Source of the DNA: Amycolatopsis anabasis
GTDB lineage: Bacteria > Actinomycetota > Actinomycetes > Mycobacteriales > Pseudonocardiaceae
Length of the DNA: 64,000 nucleotides
Assembly (NCBI RefSeq): GCF_009765355.1
Contig: NZ_VTHK01000015.1
Span: 62,001 to 126,000, forward strand
Reading direction: 5' to 3'
Shown: positions 15,813-24,929 of the stretch, piece after piece
Layout of the letters: every line of letters starts with the position of its first letter
Numbering within the stretch: the stretch's first letter is position 1
The notes under the pieces: model-generated
Told to the model about the DNA's origin: nothing
Seen by the model: the letters and a program-made list of their open reading frames with translations, nothing else
The model's database searches: none
Translations under genes and position numbers: made by a program

Positions 15813-17872
15813 AACCGTTGCGAATCGGCGTGGACATCGGCGGGACGTTCACCGATCTCTGCGTGCTGGACGACACCGGGGTGGTGGCCGTGGGCAAGGT
15901 GCTCACCACGCACACCGAACCGGCGAGCGCGGTCGAGGCGGTGCTCACCGAGACCCTGCGCGCCGCGGACCTGGCCGCCGAGGAGGTCACCCAGCTCGTG
16001 CACGGCACCACGCTGGTGACCAACGCGCTGATCGAACGCAAGGGTTCGGCCACCGCGCTGCTGGCCACCGCCGGGTTCTCCGACGTCCTGGAGATGCGCC
16101 GCGAACACCGTTACGAGCTCTACGATCTGGACCTCGAACTGCCGGAACCGCTGGTGCCGCGGCATCTCCGGTTCGACGTCCCGGAGCGGATCCTGGCCGA
16201 CGGCACGGTGGCCGAACCGCTCGACGAGGACTTCGTCGCCCGGCTCGGCGCGGAACTGGCCGAGCGCGGCATCACCGCCGTCGCGATCTGCTTCCTGCAC
16301 GCCTTCACCAATCCCGCGCACGAACGCCGCGCCGCCGAAGTGCTCGCCCGGGTCGCGCCGGGCCTGCGGGTCGCGCTGTCCGCGGACGTCGTGCCGGAGA
16401 TCCGCGAGTTCGAACGGGCCTCGACCACGGTCGCGAACGTCTACGTGCAGGACCTCGCCGAGCGCTACCTGCGCGATCTGGAACGCCGCGTGCACCGGGG
16501 CGGCGTGCGTCCCGCGCCGCACATCATGCTGTCCCACGGCGGCATCGCCACGGTGGACACCGCCGCGCGGTACCCGATCCGCATCCTGGAATCCGGTCCG
16601 GCGGGCGGGGCGCTGGCCGCGTCCGCGTTCGGCGCCGCGGCCGGGGAAACCGAGCTGCTGGCCTTCGACATGGGCGGCACGACCGCGAAGCTGTGCGTCA
16701 TCTCCGGCGGCGCCCCGCTGGTGACGCACGAGTTCGAGGTCGACCGGGTGTACCGGCTGCTGCCCGGATCCGGGCTGCCGGTGAAGATCCCGGTCACCGA
16801 CATGATCGAGATCGGGGTCGGCGGCGGTTCGATCGCGCGGATCGATCCGCTCGGGCTGCTCACCGTCGGGCCGGATTCCGCGGGCTCGGAACCCGGCCCG
16901 GTCTGCTACGGCCGCGGCGGCACCGAGCCGACGGTCACCGACGCCGATCTGGTGCTCGGCTACCTCGATCCCGGCTACTTCCTCGGCGGCGCCATGAAAC
17001 TGGACCTCGAAGCCGCCCGCGAGGTGATCGCCCGCCGGATCGCCGCACCGCTCGGGGTCGAACTCGAACGGGCCGCGTACGGCATCCACGCGAGCGTCAA
17101 CGAGGACATGGCGAACGCGGCGCGGGTGCACGCCACCGAACGCGGCAAGGACCCGGCCCGGCTGCCGCTGTTCACCTTCGGCGGCGCGGGCCCGGCGCAC
17201 GGCGCCGGGGTCGCCCGCGCGCTCGGCGCCCGGGAGGTCGTCGCGCCGCCCGCGGCCGGGGTGATGAGCGCGGTCGGGTTCCTCACCGCTCCGCTGGCCT
17301 TCGACTTCGTGCGTTCGTCCCGGGCGAGCCTGCGCGAACTGCCGTGGGAGCGGGTCGACGCGCTGTTCGCCGAGATGGAGGGCGAGGGCGCGGCCCTGCT
17401 GGAGAAGTCCGGAGTGGACGCTGGCGGCATCACGCACACCAGGATCGCCGAGATGCGGTATGCCGGGCAGGGGCACGAGGTCCGGGTGCCGGTGCCCGCC
17501 GCGGCCGGGGCGCGCTGGCCGGATTCGCTGGTGGACGCGTTCACCGGCGCCTATCGCGAGCGGTACCGGCGGCCGGGCCCGGCGGTCGGGGTCGAGGTGC
17601 TCAACTGGCGGGTCGTCTCCAGCGGACCCGCGCCCGAGGTGACCCTGAGACTCCGCGCGGACCGGGCGGACGGGGACGCGCGCAAGGGCGCCCGGCCCGC
17701 CTACTTCGAAGGTAGATTTGTCGATACGGCGGTGTACGACCGGTACCGGCTGCGCCCGGGAGACCGGATCGACGGCCCGGCGATCGTCGAGGAGCGGGAG
17801 TCCACTGTGGTCGTTCCGCCGGGAGCGCGGTGCGCGGTGCGGGCGGACGCGAGCCTGGTGGTGACCTGGTGA
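15809..17872 (+). CDS. Hydantoinase/5-oxoprolinase family protein, subunit A (HyuA-like)
   Basis: 687 aa. The ATPase of the actin/HSP70 fold opens with IGVDIGGTFTDLCVLDD, followed by HGTTLVTNALIERKG and FDMGGTTAKLCVI. These are the marks of N-methylhydantoinase/oxoprolinase/acetone carboxylase A subunits, which drive ring opening or carboxylation with ATP. The C-terminus carries VEERESTVVVPPGA. It overlaps both neighbours (ATGA with the TPP enzyme, GTGA with subunit B). The substrate is unknown and could be a cyclic amide or other lactam. Confidence 0.88.
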   Translation: MKPLRIGVDIGGTFTDLCVLDDTGVVAVGKVLTTHTEPASAVEAVLTETLRAADLAAEEVTQLVHGTTLVTNALIERKGSATALLATAGFSDVLEMRREHRYELYDLDLELPEPLVPRHLRFDVPERILADGTVAEPLDEDFVARLGAELAERGITAVAICFLHAFTNPAHERRAAEVLARVAPGLRVALSADVVPEIREFERASTTVANVYVQDLAERYLRDLERRVHRGGVRPAPHIMLSHGGIATVDTAARYPIRILESGPAGGALAASAFGAAAGETELLAFDMGGTTAKLCVISGGAPLVTHEFEVDRVYRLLPGSGLPVKIPVTDMIEIGVGGGSIARIDPLGLLTVGPDSAGSEPGPVCYGRGGTEPTVTDADLVLGYLDPGYFLGGAMKLDLEAAREVIARRIAAPLGVELERAAYGIHASVNEDMANAARVHATERGKDPARLPLFTFGGAGPAHGAGVARALGAREVVAPPAAGVMSAVGFLTAPLAFDFVRSSRASLRELPWERVDALFAEMEGEGAALLEKSGVDAGGITHTRIAEMRYAGQGHEVRVPVPAAAGARWPDSLVDAFTGAYRERYRRPGPAVGVEVLNWRVVSSGPAPEVTLRLRADRADGDARKGARPAYFEGRFVDTAVYDRYRLRPGDRIDGPAIVEERESTVVVPPGARCAVRADASLVVTW

Positions 17873-19617
17873 GCGCCGACGTGCTTCCTCCCGGGGAGGC
17901 GCCCGGCGCGGTGGATCCGATCCTGGTGGGCGTCATCGCCAACCGGCTGCACTCGATCCTGACCGAACAGCAGAACGCCCTGGTCAACACCGCGTTCTCG
18001 TCGGTGGTCCGGGAATCGCTGGACCTGGCGTGCGCGGTGTTCGACTCCCGGGGCGAGATGATCGGGCAGTCGATCGGCGGCACCCCCGGCCACATCAACG
18101 CGATGGCCACCGGGATGCGCCACTTCGTCGCCGAGTACCCGCCGGAGCGGCTCGAACCCGGGGACGTGCTGCTCACCAACGATCCCTGGCAGACCGCGGG
18201 CCAGATCAACGACATCACCGTGGCCACCCCGGTCTTCCTGCGGGGCGCGCTGGTCGCCTGGTTCGCGTCCTGCTGCCACGCCCCGGACATCGGCGGCCGG
18301 ATGGTCTCCGCCGAGGCGAGCGAGGTCTACGAGGAGGGCCTGCGCCTGCCGATCATGAAATGGGTCCGCGCGGGCGAGGTGGACACCGAGCTGGAACGCC
18401 TGATCCGGGCGAACGTGCGCACCCCCGAGGAGACCATCGGCGACCTCTACGCGCAGGTGGCCGGGAACGAGGTCGGCGCGGCGAGCCTGCTGCGGCTGCT
18501 GGACGAGTTCGGCCTCGACTCGATCGACCCGATCGCCGCGGAGATCATGGACCGGTCGGAACGCGCGCTGCGGGACGCGATCCGCGCACTGCCCGACGGC
18601 GTCCGCGCCGGCGAGCTGCGCACCGACGGATTCGCGGACGAAGAGGTCGTGCTCAACGCGACCGTGACCGTCGCGGGCGACGAGTTGCACATCGACTTCG
18701 CGGGATCGTCGCCGCAGAGCCGCCACGGCATCAACGTGGTGCTCAACTACACCCGGGCCTACGCCTCCTTCGCGGTCAAGGCGGCGATCGCGCCCGGGGT
18801 TCCGCACAACGCGGGCTCGTTCCGGCCGGTGCACGTGACCGCCCCGCCCGGCTCGGTGCTGAACTGCCGCCCGCCCGCCCCGGTGGCGTCCCGGCACCTC
18901 ATCGGGCACTTCCTGCCGTCCCTGCTGATCGGCACGCTGCGCGGAACCGGTCCGGCGCACAGCGCCGACGCGCTGTGGATGATCATCTGGCGGGGTGGCG
19001 CGCCCGGCGGCGAGTTCATGCTCAACGTGTTCCAGACCGGGGGCATGGGCGCGCGGTCGGCCAAGGACGGCCTGAACACCATCGGCTTCCCCAGCGGGCT
19101 GCGCTCGACCCCGGCGGAAGTGATCGAGACGATGGCGCCGCTCGTGCAGCGCGAGCGGGTGCTGCGCGCGGACTCCGGCGGCGCCGGGCGCTACCGGGGC
19201 GGGCTCGGCCAGTCCACCCGCATGGCCGCGCGGAGCGAATTCGCCTGGAGCGTCAACGGAAACGTGGACCGCACCTGGCATCCGGCGGCCGGGGCGGACG
19301 GGGGCGGAGCCGGGGCGCCCGGACGCTTCGGCCTGGCCGGTGGACCCGATCTGCCCGCCAAGCGGCGGGTCACCCTGGGGCACGGGGACGAGGTCGACGT
19401 GGTGCTGCCCGGCGGCGGTGGCTACGGCGATCCGTTCACCCGGGACCCGGCAGCGGTGCTCGCCGACGTCGTGGCCGGATACGTCACCCGCGCCGCCGCC
19501 CGGGCGCACTACGGCGTCGAAGTGCGTTACCTGGGCCACCCGGACGCCCTGGTCCGGTTGCCCGGTGACTACCGGGTTGACTATGAAGAGACCGCGCGAC
19601 TTCGAGCGAAGGGGTAG
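17869..19617 (+). CDS. Hydantoinase B/5-oxoprolinase family protein (HyuB-like)
   Basis: 582 aa partner of the preceding A subunit. Family stretches are VIANRLHSILTEQQNALVNTAFSSVVRES, GTPGHINAM, LLTNDPWQTAGQINDITV and the C-terminal GGGGYGDPFTRDP. The GTG start overlaps the HyuA stop, so equal synthesis by translational coupling is expected. Together the pair would hydrolyse or carboxylate a cyclic or carbonyl substrate at the expense of ATP. Confidence 0.88.
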   Translation: MSADVLPPGEAPGAVDPILVGVIANRLHSILTEQQNALVNTAFSSVVRESLDLACAVFDSRGEMIGQSIGGTPGHINAMATGMRHFVAEYPPERLEPGDVLLTNDPWQTAGQINDITVATPVFLRGALVAWFASCCHAPDIGGRMVSAEASEVYEEGLRLPIMKWVRAGEVDTELERLIRANVRTPEETIGDLYAQVAGNEVGAASLLRLLDEFGLDSIDPIAAEIMDRSERALRDAIRALPDGVRAGELRTDGFADEEVVLNATVTVAGDELHIDFAGSSPQSRHGINVVLNYTRAYASFAVKAAIAPGVPHNAGSFRPVHVTAPPGSVLNCRPPAPVASRHLIGHFLPSLLIGTLRGTGPAHSADALWMIIWRGGAPGGEFMLNVFQTGGMGARSAKDGLNTIGFPSGLRSTPAEVIETMAPLVQRERVLRADSGGAGRYRGGLGQSTRMAARSEFAWSVNGNVDRTWHPAAGADGGGAGAPGRFGLAGGPDLPAKRRVTLGHGDEVDVVLPGGGGYGDPFTRDPAAVLADVVAGYVTRAAARAHYGVEVRYLGHPDALVRLPGDYRVDYEETARLRAKG

Positions 19618-19619
19618 GC

Positions 19620-20411
19620 ATGGCGAGGCTGGCCGGCAAGGTGGCGGTGGTGTTCGGGGGTGCCCGGGGGATCGGCCTGGCCACCGTGGAGGAATTCCTC
19701 GCCGAGGGCGCGACGGTGTACGCGAGCGACATCCGCGAGCCCGCGAAACGGCTGGACGCCGCGAACTACTCGCACACCATTGTGGACGCGACCGACGAGG
19801 ACCAGGTCGGATCCTTCGTGGAGACAGTCCTCCGGGAGACTCGTCGGATCGACGTATTGTTCAACAATGTCGGGATCCACCTCGGCAAGCCCCTGGTGGA
19901 GACCACGCTCGAGGACTTCGACAACATCTTCGCCCTGAACGTGCGCGCGGCCTTCCTCGGCACCCGGGCGGTGCTGCCGCACATGCTCGAACGCCGGTCG
20001 GGCAGCATCATCACCACGTCGTCCAACGGCGGCGTGATGGGGCGTCCCGGCGATCCGGTGTACAACGCGACCAAGCACGCGCTGGTCGGCCTGACGAAAT
20101 CGATCGCCGTGGCGCACGCGGCACAGGGAATCCGCGCCAACACGGTGAATCCGGGCGCGATCGACACCGACATGCTGCGCGCCACGCTCGCCTCGCCGGA
20201 CGAGTTCGAGGCGAAGCAGCACCGGCTCGTGGCCAGCACCCCGGCCGCGCGGGTCGGCGAGGCGTGGGAGGTCGCCAAGGCCGTGGTGTTCCTGGCGAGC
20301 GACGAATCCCGGTTCGTCAACGGCGTCGCGCTGCCGATCGACGGGGCGAAGGCCGCGGGCGCGATGCCGGGTGACCGGTACAGCCTCGATTTCGAACTCG
20401 GGGTCCGGTAA
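19620..20411 (+). CDS. Short-chain dehydrogenase/reductase
   Basis: 263 aa classical SDR. The cofactor motif is FGGARGIGLAT, with Gly where Thr is usual. Other marks are FNNVGIH (NNAG-like), ITTSSNGG (catalytic Ser) and the active-site YNATK. ASDI after beta-2 suggests NAD(H). It lies 2 bp after hyuB and 5 bp before gntR, inside the operon. It probably oxidises or reduces a hydroxy/oxo intermediate of the same pathway. Confidence 0.9.
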   Translation: MARLAGKVAVVFGGARGIGLATVEEFLAEGATVYASDIREPAKRLDAANYSHTIVDATDEDQVGSFVETVLRETRRIDVLFNNVGIHLGKPLVETTLEDFDNIFALNVRAAFLGTRAVLPHMLERRSGSIITTSSNGGVMGRPGDPVYNATKHALVGLTKSIAVAHAAQGIRANTVNPGAIDTDMLRATLASPDEFEAKQHRLVASTPAARVGEAWEVAKAVVFLASDESRFVNGVALPIDGAKAAGAMPGDRYSLDFELGVR

Positions 20412-20416
20412 CCGCG

Positions 20417-21127
20417 ATGGGCGACGCAGTGTCCACAATGGACTTCGCCGAACCGCTGCGCGGAGAAAAACACCTGCTGGCCCGCAGCGGCACCGCGGAG
20501 CGGGTGGCCACGATCCTGCGCCGCCAGATCACCGAGGGCGTTTTCCCGCCCGGCACCAGGCTTTCCGAACCCGCGATCGGCGCCGCACTCGGGGTCTCGC
20601 GCAACACGTTGCGCGAGGCGTTCCAGCTGCTCGCGCACGAGCGGCTCGCCGTGCACGAACTCAACCGCGGGGTGTTCGTCCGCGAGCTGACCGCGGCCGA
20701 CATCCGGGATCTCTACCAGGCCCGCCGGATGATCGAAGGCGCGGCGATCCGGCAGGCCGCCGAGCGCGAACACGTGGACACCTCCGCGCTGGCGCTCGCG
20801 GTCGCGGACGGCCGGAGCGCGGCCGAGGCCGAACAGTGGCGGGCGGTCGGCACCGCGAGCATGCACTTCCACCAGGCCGTCGCCGATCTGGCCGGAAGCG
20901 AGCGGATCAGCGCGACCGCGCGCCAGGTGCTCGCCGAGACCCGGCTGTTCTTCGTGCTCGCCGAGCACACGCGGGCGTTCTTCGAGCCCTACATCAAACG
21001 CCACCAGCGGATCGTGAGCCACCTCGACCGGGGCCGGTTCGATCTCGCCGAACGCGCGCTGGAGGCGTACCTGCGAGCCGCCGAAAAGCAGCTGCTCGCG
21101 GCCTACGAACGGAGGGCGGGCCCATGA
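20417..21127 (+). CDS. GntR family regulator, FCD (FadR-type) domain
   Basis: 236 aa. The N-terminal winged helix is ILRRQITEGVFPPGTRLSEPAIGAALGVSRNTLREAFQLLAHE. A helical FCD ligand domain follows, with YQARRMIEGAAIRQAAE, a metal/acid-binding HFHQAV and the late HQRIVSHLDRG. It is encoded within the operon it probably controls; the 14150-14166 palindrome is the candidate site. FCD regulators usually sense carboxylic acids. It overlaps the next ATG by 4 bp. Confidence 0.9.
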   Translation: MGDAVSTMDFAEPLRGEKHLLARSGTAERVATILRRQITEGVFPPGTRLSEPAIGAALGVSRNTLREAFQLLAHERLAVHELNRGVFVRELTAADIRDLYQARRMIEGAAIRQAAEREHVDTSALALAVADGRSAAEAEQWRAVGTASMHFHQAVADLAGSERISATARQVLAETRLFFVLAEHTRAFFEPYIKRHQRIVSHLDRGRFDLAERALEAYLRAAEKQLLAAYERRAGP

Positions 21128-22077
21128 ACTCGCCGCGCTTCTACAGCGCCGCCGACATCCAGGCCGTGCTCGACGTGCCCCGGGCGATCGAATCGCAGCG
21201 GCGCGCGTTCGCCGCGCTGGGCAGCGGATCCGCGCGGATGCCGGAGAAGACCATGATGCCCGCCGAGGACGGTTCGCGGACGCTCACCTACACCGCGCGG
21301 GTGTCCGCGGACACCGGTCCGGTGTGCAAGTTCATCAGCTTCAACCCGGGCAACGCGGGGCGCGGGCTGGCGAGCATCAACGGCCTGATCATCGTGCTGG
21401 ACCCGGAAACCGGGGTGCCGGTGGCCGTGCTCGACGGCGGCGCGATCACCACGATCCGGACCTCGGCGGCGAGCGCGGTCGCGGCGGACGTCCTGGCCAA
21501 TCCGGATGCCGACGACCTGGCCGTGATCGGCTGCGGGGCGCAGGGCGTCGCGCACGTGCGGACGCTGGCCGCGGTGCGCAAACCCCGTCGCGTCCGGATC
21601 TGCGGGCGGAGCGAATCGCGGCGAGTGGCCGCGGCGGCGGCGCTGACCGAGGAACTCGGGTTCGAGGTCGAACCCGTCGCCGGTGTCGCGGACGCGGTGC
21701 GCGGCGCCGATCTGATCGCGCTGTGCACGACGAGCACCGAGCCGGTGCTGGGCGCCGAGGATCTCGCGCCGGGCTGCACGGTGCTCTCCGTCGGTTCGTT
21801 CGAAGCGCACCGCCGCGAGGTCGACCGGAGCGTGCTGGCCCGGGCGAACGCGATCGCCGTGGACCACGCGGAAACCGCGGTCACCCACGCGGGCCCGGTG
21901 ATCGACGCCTTGTCCGCCGGGCTGCTGCGGGAGCCGGATCTGGTGCAGCTGGGCGAGGTGCTGCTCGGCAAGGCCACCGCCCGGGTGCGGTCGCGGGACA
22001 TCCTCTTCTACAACAGCACCGGCGTGGGCGTGCAGGACGCGGCCGCCGCCTGGGCCGTCGTCCACGCCCACCCCTGA
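21124..22077 (+). CDS. Ornithine cyclodeaminase / mu-crystallin family protein
   Basis: 317 aa NAD(P)-dependent enzyme. Stretches MPEKTMM, CKFISFNPGN, VLDGGAITTIRTSAASAVAA and the Rossmann LAVIGCGAQGVAHVRTLAAVR define the family. Members include ornithine cyclodeaminase, alanine dehydrogenase and ketimine reductase, so the reaction is a reductive or oxidative amination/cyclisation. It is the last gene of the TPP/Hyu run, with translational coupling to gntR. It is followed by a long inverted repeat. Confidence 0.87.
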   Translation: MNSPRFYSAADIQAVLDVPRAIESQRRAFAALGSGSARMPEKTMMPAEDGSRTLTYTARVSADTGPVCKFISFNPGNAGRGLASINGLIIVLDPETGVPVAVLDGGAITTIRTSAASAVAADVLANPDADDLAVIGCGAQGVAHVRTLAAVRKPRRVRICGRSESRRVAAAAALTEELGFEVEPVAGVADAVRGADLIALCTTSTEPVLGAEDLAPGCTVLSVGSFEAHRREVDRSVLARANAIAVDHAETAVTHAGPVIDALSAGLLREPDLVQLGEVLLGKATARVRSRDILFYNSTGVGVQDAAAAWAVVHAHP

Positions 22078-22092
22078 CCCCTCCTCGGCGAC

Positions 22093-22147
22093 TGTCATGA
22101 GGGGACCCCTCCGGACAAAATTTGTCTGGAGGGGTCCCCTCATGACA
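22093..22147. terminator. Long inverted-repeat terminator after the Hyu operon
   Basis: Arms of 27 nt with one mismatch surround a single central A (arms 22093-22119 and 22121-22147). The outer end is TGTCATGAGGGGACCCCTCC and the centre is GACAAA-A-TTTGTC. The symmetry suits a terminator or a cruciform. Confidence 0.7.
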
Positions 22148-22221
22148 CATGGGGAGGAGGAACCCCGCGACCCTACGGACGTCTCTGGACGTGGCCGGGG
22201 GACCGGCGTACAACCCGAAGA

Positions 22222-23664
22222 ATGTCCGAAAATCCTGGCAAAACCGGCACGACCAGACGAACCTTCCTCACCGCCTCCGCCGCCCTCGGGGCGGCCACCG
22301 CCGTCACCCCGGCGGCCACCGCCGAGCCCGCGGAACTCACCGGCGGCCGCGACTGGCCCGACGGGCCGGGTGAGCGGATCCGCAAGCAAACCCCGGACAA
22401 GGAACTGCGCCGCATCCTCGCCGAGGTCGACCCGCGCCGCCTCGAGGCGACCGTGCGCAAGCTGGTGTCCTTCGGGACCCGGCACACGCTGTCCAGCCAG
22501 ACCGACCCGGTGCGCGGCATCGGCGCCGCCCGGGACTGGCTGTTCGCCGAGATGCAGCGCTACGCGGCGGCTTCCGGCGGGCGGATGACCGTGCGGCAGC
22601 AGTCGTTCATCCAGCCCCCGTCGCCCCGCGTCCCGGAGCCGACGCGGATCACCAACGTCCTCGCCACCCTGCGCGGAACCGGTTCGCCCGGCCGGATCTA
22701 CGTCGTCTCCGGGCACTACGACTCGCGGTGCGGCGATCCGATGAACGCCACGAGCGACGCGCCCGGCGCCGACGACGACGCGTCCGGGGTGGCCGCGGTG
22801 CTGGAGATGGCGCGGATCATGGCCACCCGCGCCCCCGAGGCGACGATCCTGTTCGTCGCGGTCGCCGGGGAGGAGCAGGGGCTCTACGGCGCCGCGCACC
22901 TCGCCAAGGAACTCAAGGGCGCGGGCAGCGACGTGCAGGCGATGTTCACCAACGACATCGTCGGCAGCCCGACCGCGGACGACGGCACCCGCGAGCCGGG
23001 CGTGGTGCGGCTGTTCGCCGAAGGCGTGCCGACCTCGGAAACCCCGGAGCAGGCCGCGACCCGGCAGTCGGTGGGCGGGGAGAACGATTCGCCTTCCCGG
23101 CAGCTGGCCCGGTTCGCCGTGGACGTGGCTTCGAACGGCGTGACCGGGATGACCGTGCGGGTCGTCTACCGGCGGGACCGCTACCTGCGCGGCGGCGACC
23201 ACATTCCGTTCCTGCAACAGGGTTTCCCGGCGGCCCGGTTCACCGAACCGCACGAGAACTACGCGCACCAGCACCAGGACGTCCGGGTGGAGAACGGAAT
23301 CCAGTACGGCGACCTGATCGAGTTCTGCGATTTCCCTTACCTGGCCGGGGTCACCCGGGTCAACGCCGCCGTGCTGTGGTCGCTCGCGAACGCGCCGGGC
23401 ACGCCGAAGGGGGTCAGGATCCGCACGAGCGCGCTGACCAACGCCACCGAGCTGGTCTGGGAGCGCGGCGCCGAGGCCGATCTCGCCGGGTACGAGGTGG
23501 TGTGGCGGCCCACCACGGCCGCGGACTGGACCCACCGGATTCCGGTCGGTGACGTCACCGCGTACTCGGTGCCGCTGTCCAAGGACAACGTGTTCTTCGG
23601 CGTCCGGGCGATCGACCGGACCGGGCGCCGCAGCCCGGTGAGTTTCCCGATACCCGCACCCTGA
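22222..23664 (+). CDS. Tat-exported M28 family metallopeptidase
   Basis: 480 aa. A twin-arginine signal lies at R12-R13 (TTRRTFLTASAALGAA). The di-zinc ligands of M28 aminopeptidases are visible in order: GHYDSR, GADDDASG, AGEEQGLYG (catalytic Glu and ligand), MFTND and HENYAHQHQD. The C-terminal ~90 residues (GTPKGVRIRTSALTNATELVWERG...) look like a fibronectin type III-like domain. It is probably a secreted aminopeptidase or carboxypeptidase scavenging peptides. It is likely monocistronic, between an inverted repeat and the operator of the next gene. Confidence 0.9.
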   Translation: MSENPGKTGTTRRTFLTASAALGAATAVTPAATAEPAELTGGRDWPDGPGERIRKQTPDKELRRILAEVDPRRLEATVRKLVSFGTRHTLSSQTDPVRGIGAARDWLFAEMQRYAAASGGRMTVRQQSFIQPPSPRVPEPTRITNVLATLRGTGSPGRIYVVSGHYDSRCGDPMNATSDAPGADDDASGVAAVLEMARIMATRAPEATILFVAVAGEEQGLYGAAHLAKELKGAGSDVQAMFTNDIVGSPTADDGTREPGVVRLFAEGVPTSETPEQAATRQSVGGENDSPSRQLARFAVDVASNGVTGMTVRVVYRRDRYLRGGDHIPFLQQGFPAARFTEPHENYAHQHQDVRVENGIQYGDLIEFCDFPYLAGVTRVNAAVLWSLANAPGTPKGVRIRTSALTNATELVWERGAEADLAGYEVVWRPTTAADWTHRIPVGDVTAYSVPLSKDNVFFGVRAIDRTGRRSPVSFPIPAP

Positions 23665-23718
23665 GCACGCCGCGGGCCGATCACCTCCTGCTAGCCTCGT
23701 TCTGAGTCACGAACTTGC

Positions 23719-23745
23719 GTTCGTATATACGAACAGGAGGTGATC
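23719..23745 (+). promoter_or_regulatory. Palindromic operator next to a near-perfect Shine-Dalgarno
   Basis: GTTCGTATATACGAAC (23719-23734) is a perfect 16-bp palindrome. AGGAGGTGATC (23735-23745) follows at once; it is an 11-base match to the anti-Shine-Dalgarno end of 16S rRNA. The GTG start lies at 23751. A regulator bound here would block transcription or initiation of the CoA-transferase operon. The regulator is not adjacent. Confidence 0.5.
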
Positions 23746-23750
23746 GGCCG

Positions 23751-24929
23751 GTGCGACCGCTGGACGGCCTGCGGGTGCTCGACCTCTCCCGGATCCTGGC
23801 CGGGCCGTACTGCACGCAGTACCTCGGCGAGATGGGTGCGGACGTCATCAAGGTGGAACCGCCGGGGCACGGCGACGACACCCGGCTGTGGGGGCCGCCG
23901 TTCGTGGGCGAGGCCGGGGAGGCGGTGTACTTCCTCGCCGCCAACCGGAACAAGCGCGGGATCGTGCTCGACCTGAAGAGCGAGCGCGGGCGCGAGGCGG
24001 TCCGCCGCCTGGTGGCCCGCGCCGACGTGCTGGTGGAGAACTTCCGGCCGGGCACCCTGGAGAAGTGGGGGCTCGGGTACGACTCGCTCGCCGAGTTGAA
24101 CCCGCGGCTGATCCACGTCTCGATCACCGGGTTCGGGCAGACCGGCCCGTACCGCGACCGGCCGGGATACGACCTGGTGGCGCAGGGCATGGGCGGCGTG
24201 ATGGGGCTGACCGGGGAGCCGGACGGCGCGCCCGCGAAGGTCGGCCTGCCGGTCGCGGACCTCAACGCGGGCACCTGGGCGATCATCGCGGTGCTGATGG
24301 CGTTGCAGGCGCGGCACACCACCGGCCGCGGGCAGTACCTGGACGTGTCGCTGCTCGACGCGCAACTCGCGTGGCACGTGTACGCGGCGGGCGCCACGTT
24401 CTACGACGCCGAGCGGCCCCGGCGGATGGGCTCGGCGCATCCGAGCATCGTGCCGTACCAGGCGTATCCGGCCTCCGACGGCTGGCTGATCATCGCGGTC
24501 GGCAGCGAGAAGCTCTGGCGGGTGTTCTGCGCGGTGCTCGGACTGGACATCGCCGAGGATCCGCGGTTCGCCCGCAACGCCGATCGCGCGGCGCACCGGG
24601 AGGAGCTGAACCGGCTGCTCTCCGAGGTCCTGGTCACCAGGACCGTCGCGGACTGGCTGAAGACGTTCGACGCGGCCAGCATTCCCGCCGGTCCGATCAG
24701 CACGATCGACGAGGTGTACGCCGATCCGTGGGCCGCCGAGCGCGAGCAGATCGTGCAACTGCCGCATCCGGGGGTGGGCACCTACTACGGCACCGGGTTC
24801 CCGGTGAAGGCCTCGGAAACCCCGGCCCGGCCGTCCGCGCCGCCGCCGATGCTGGGGCAGCACACCGCCGAGGTGCTCGCCGAGATCGGCTACAGCGCGG
24901 CGGAAATCGCCGAATTCGGGGAGGACTGA
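23751..24929 (+). CDS. CaiB/BaiF (family III) CoA transferase
   Basis: 392 aa. Opens RPLDGLRVLDLSRILAGPYCTQYLGEMGADVIKVEPP, with the conserved catalytic Asp later in YLDVSLLDAQLAW. Other marks are NRNKRGIVLDLK, VLVENFRPGTLEKWGLGY and YPASDGWLIIAVGSEKLW. It moves CoA between acids without ATP. The GTG start at 23751 has the right spacing from AGGAGG; an in-frame ATG at 23715 lies before the operator and is rejected. It overlaps the acyl-CoA dehydrogenase start by one base, so it activates an acid that the dehydrogenase then desaturates. Confidence 0.9.
   Translation: MRPLDGLRVLDLSRILAGPYCTQYLGEMGADVIKVEPPGHGDDTRLWGPPFVGEAGEAVYFLAANRNKRGIVLDLKSERGREAVRRLVARADVLVENFRPGTLEKWGLGYDSLAELNPRLIHVSITGFGQTGPYRDRPGYDLVAQGMGGVMGLTGEPDGAPAKVGLPVADLNAGTWAIIAVLMALQARHTTGRGQYLDVSLLDAQLAWHVYAAGATFYDAERPRRMGSAHPSIVPYQAYPASDGWLIIAVGSEKLWRVFCAVLGLDIAEDPRFARNADRAAHREELNRLLSEVLVTRTVADWLKTFDAASIPAGPISTIDEVYADPWAAEREQIVQLPHPGVGTYYGTGFPVKASETPARPSAPPPMLGQHTAEVLAEIGYSAAEIAEFGED

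Noticed and set aside
22149..22221. Short ORFs between the inverted repeat and the M28 peptidase
   Set aside because: No ribosome binding site and composition of the repeat; the Tat protein begins at 22222.
21103..23535. 810-codon antisense ORF over the ornithine-cyclodeaminase-like and M28 genes
   Set aside because: Runs across two well-supported genes and an inverted repeat; composition is that of a GC shadow.
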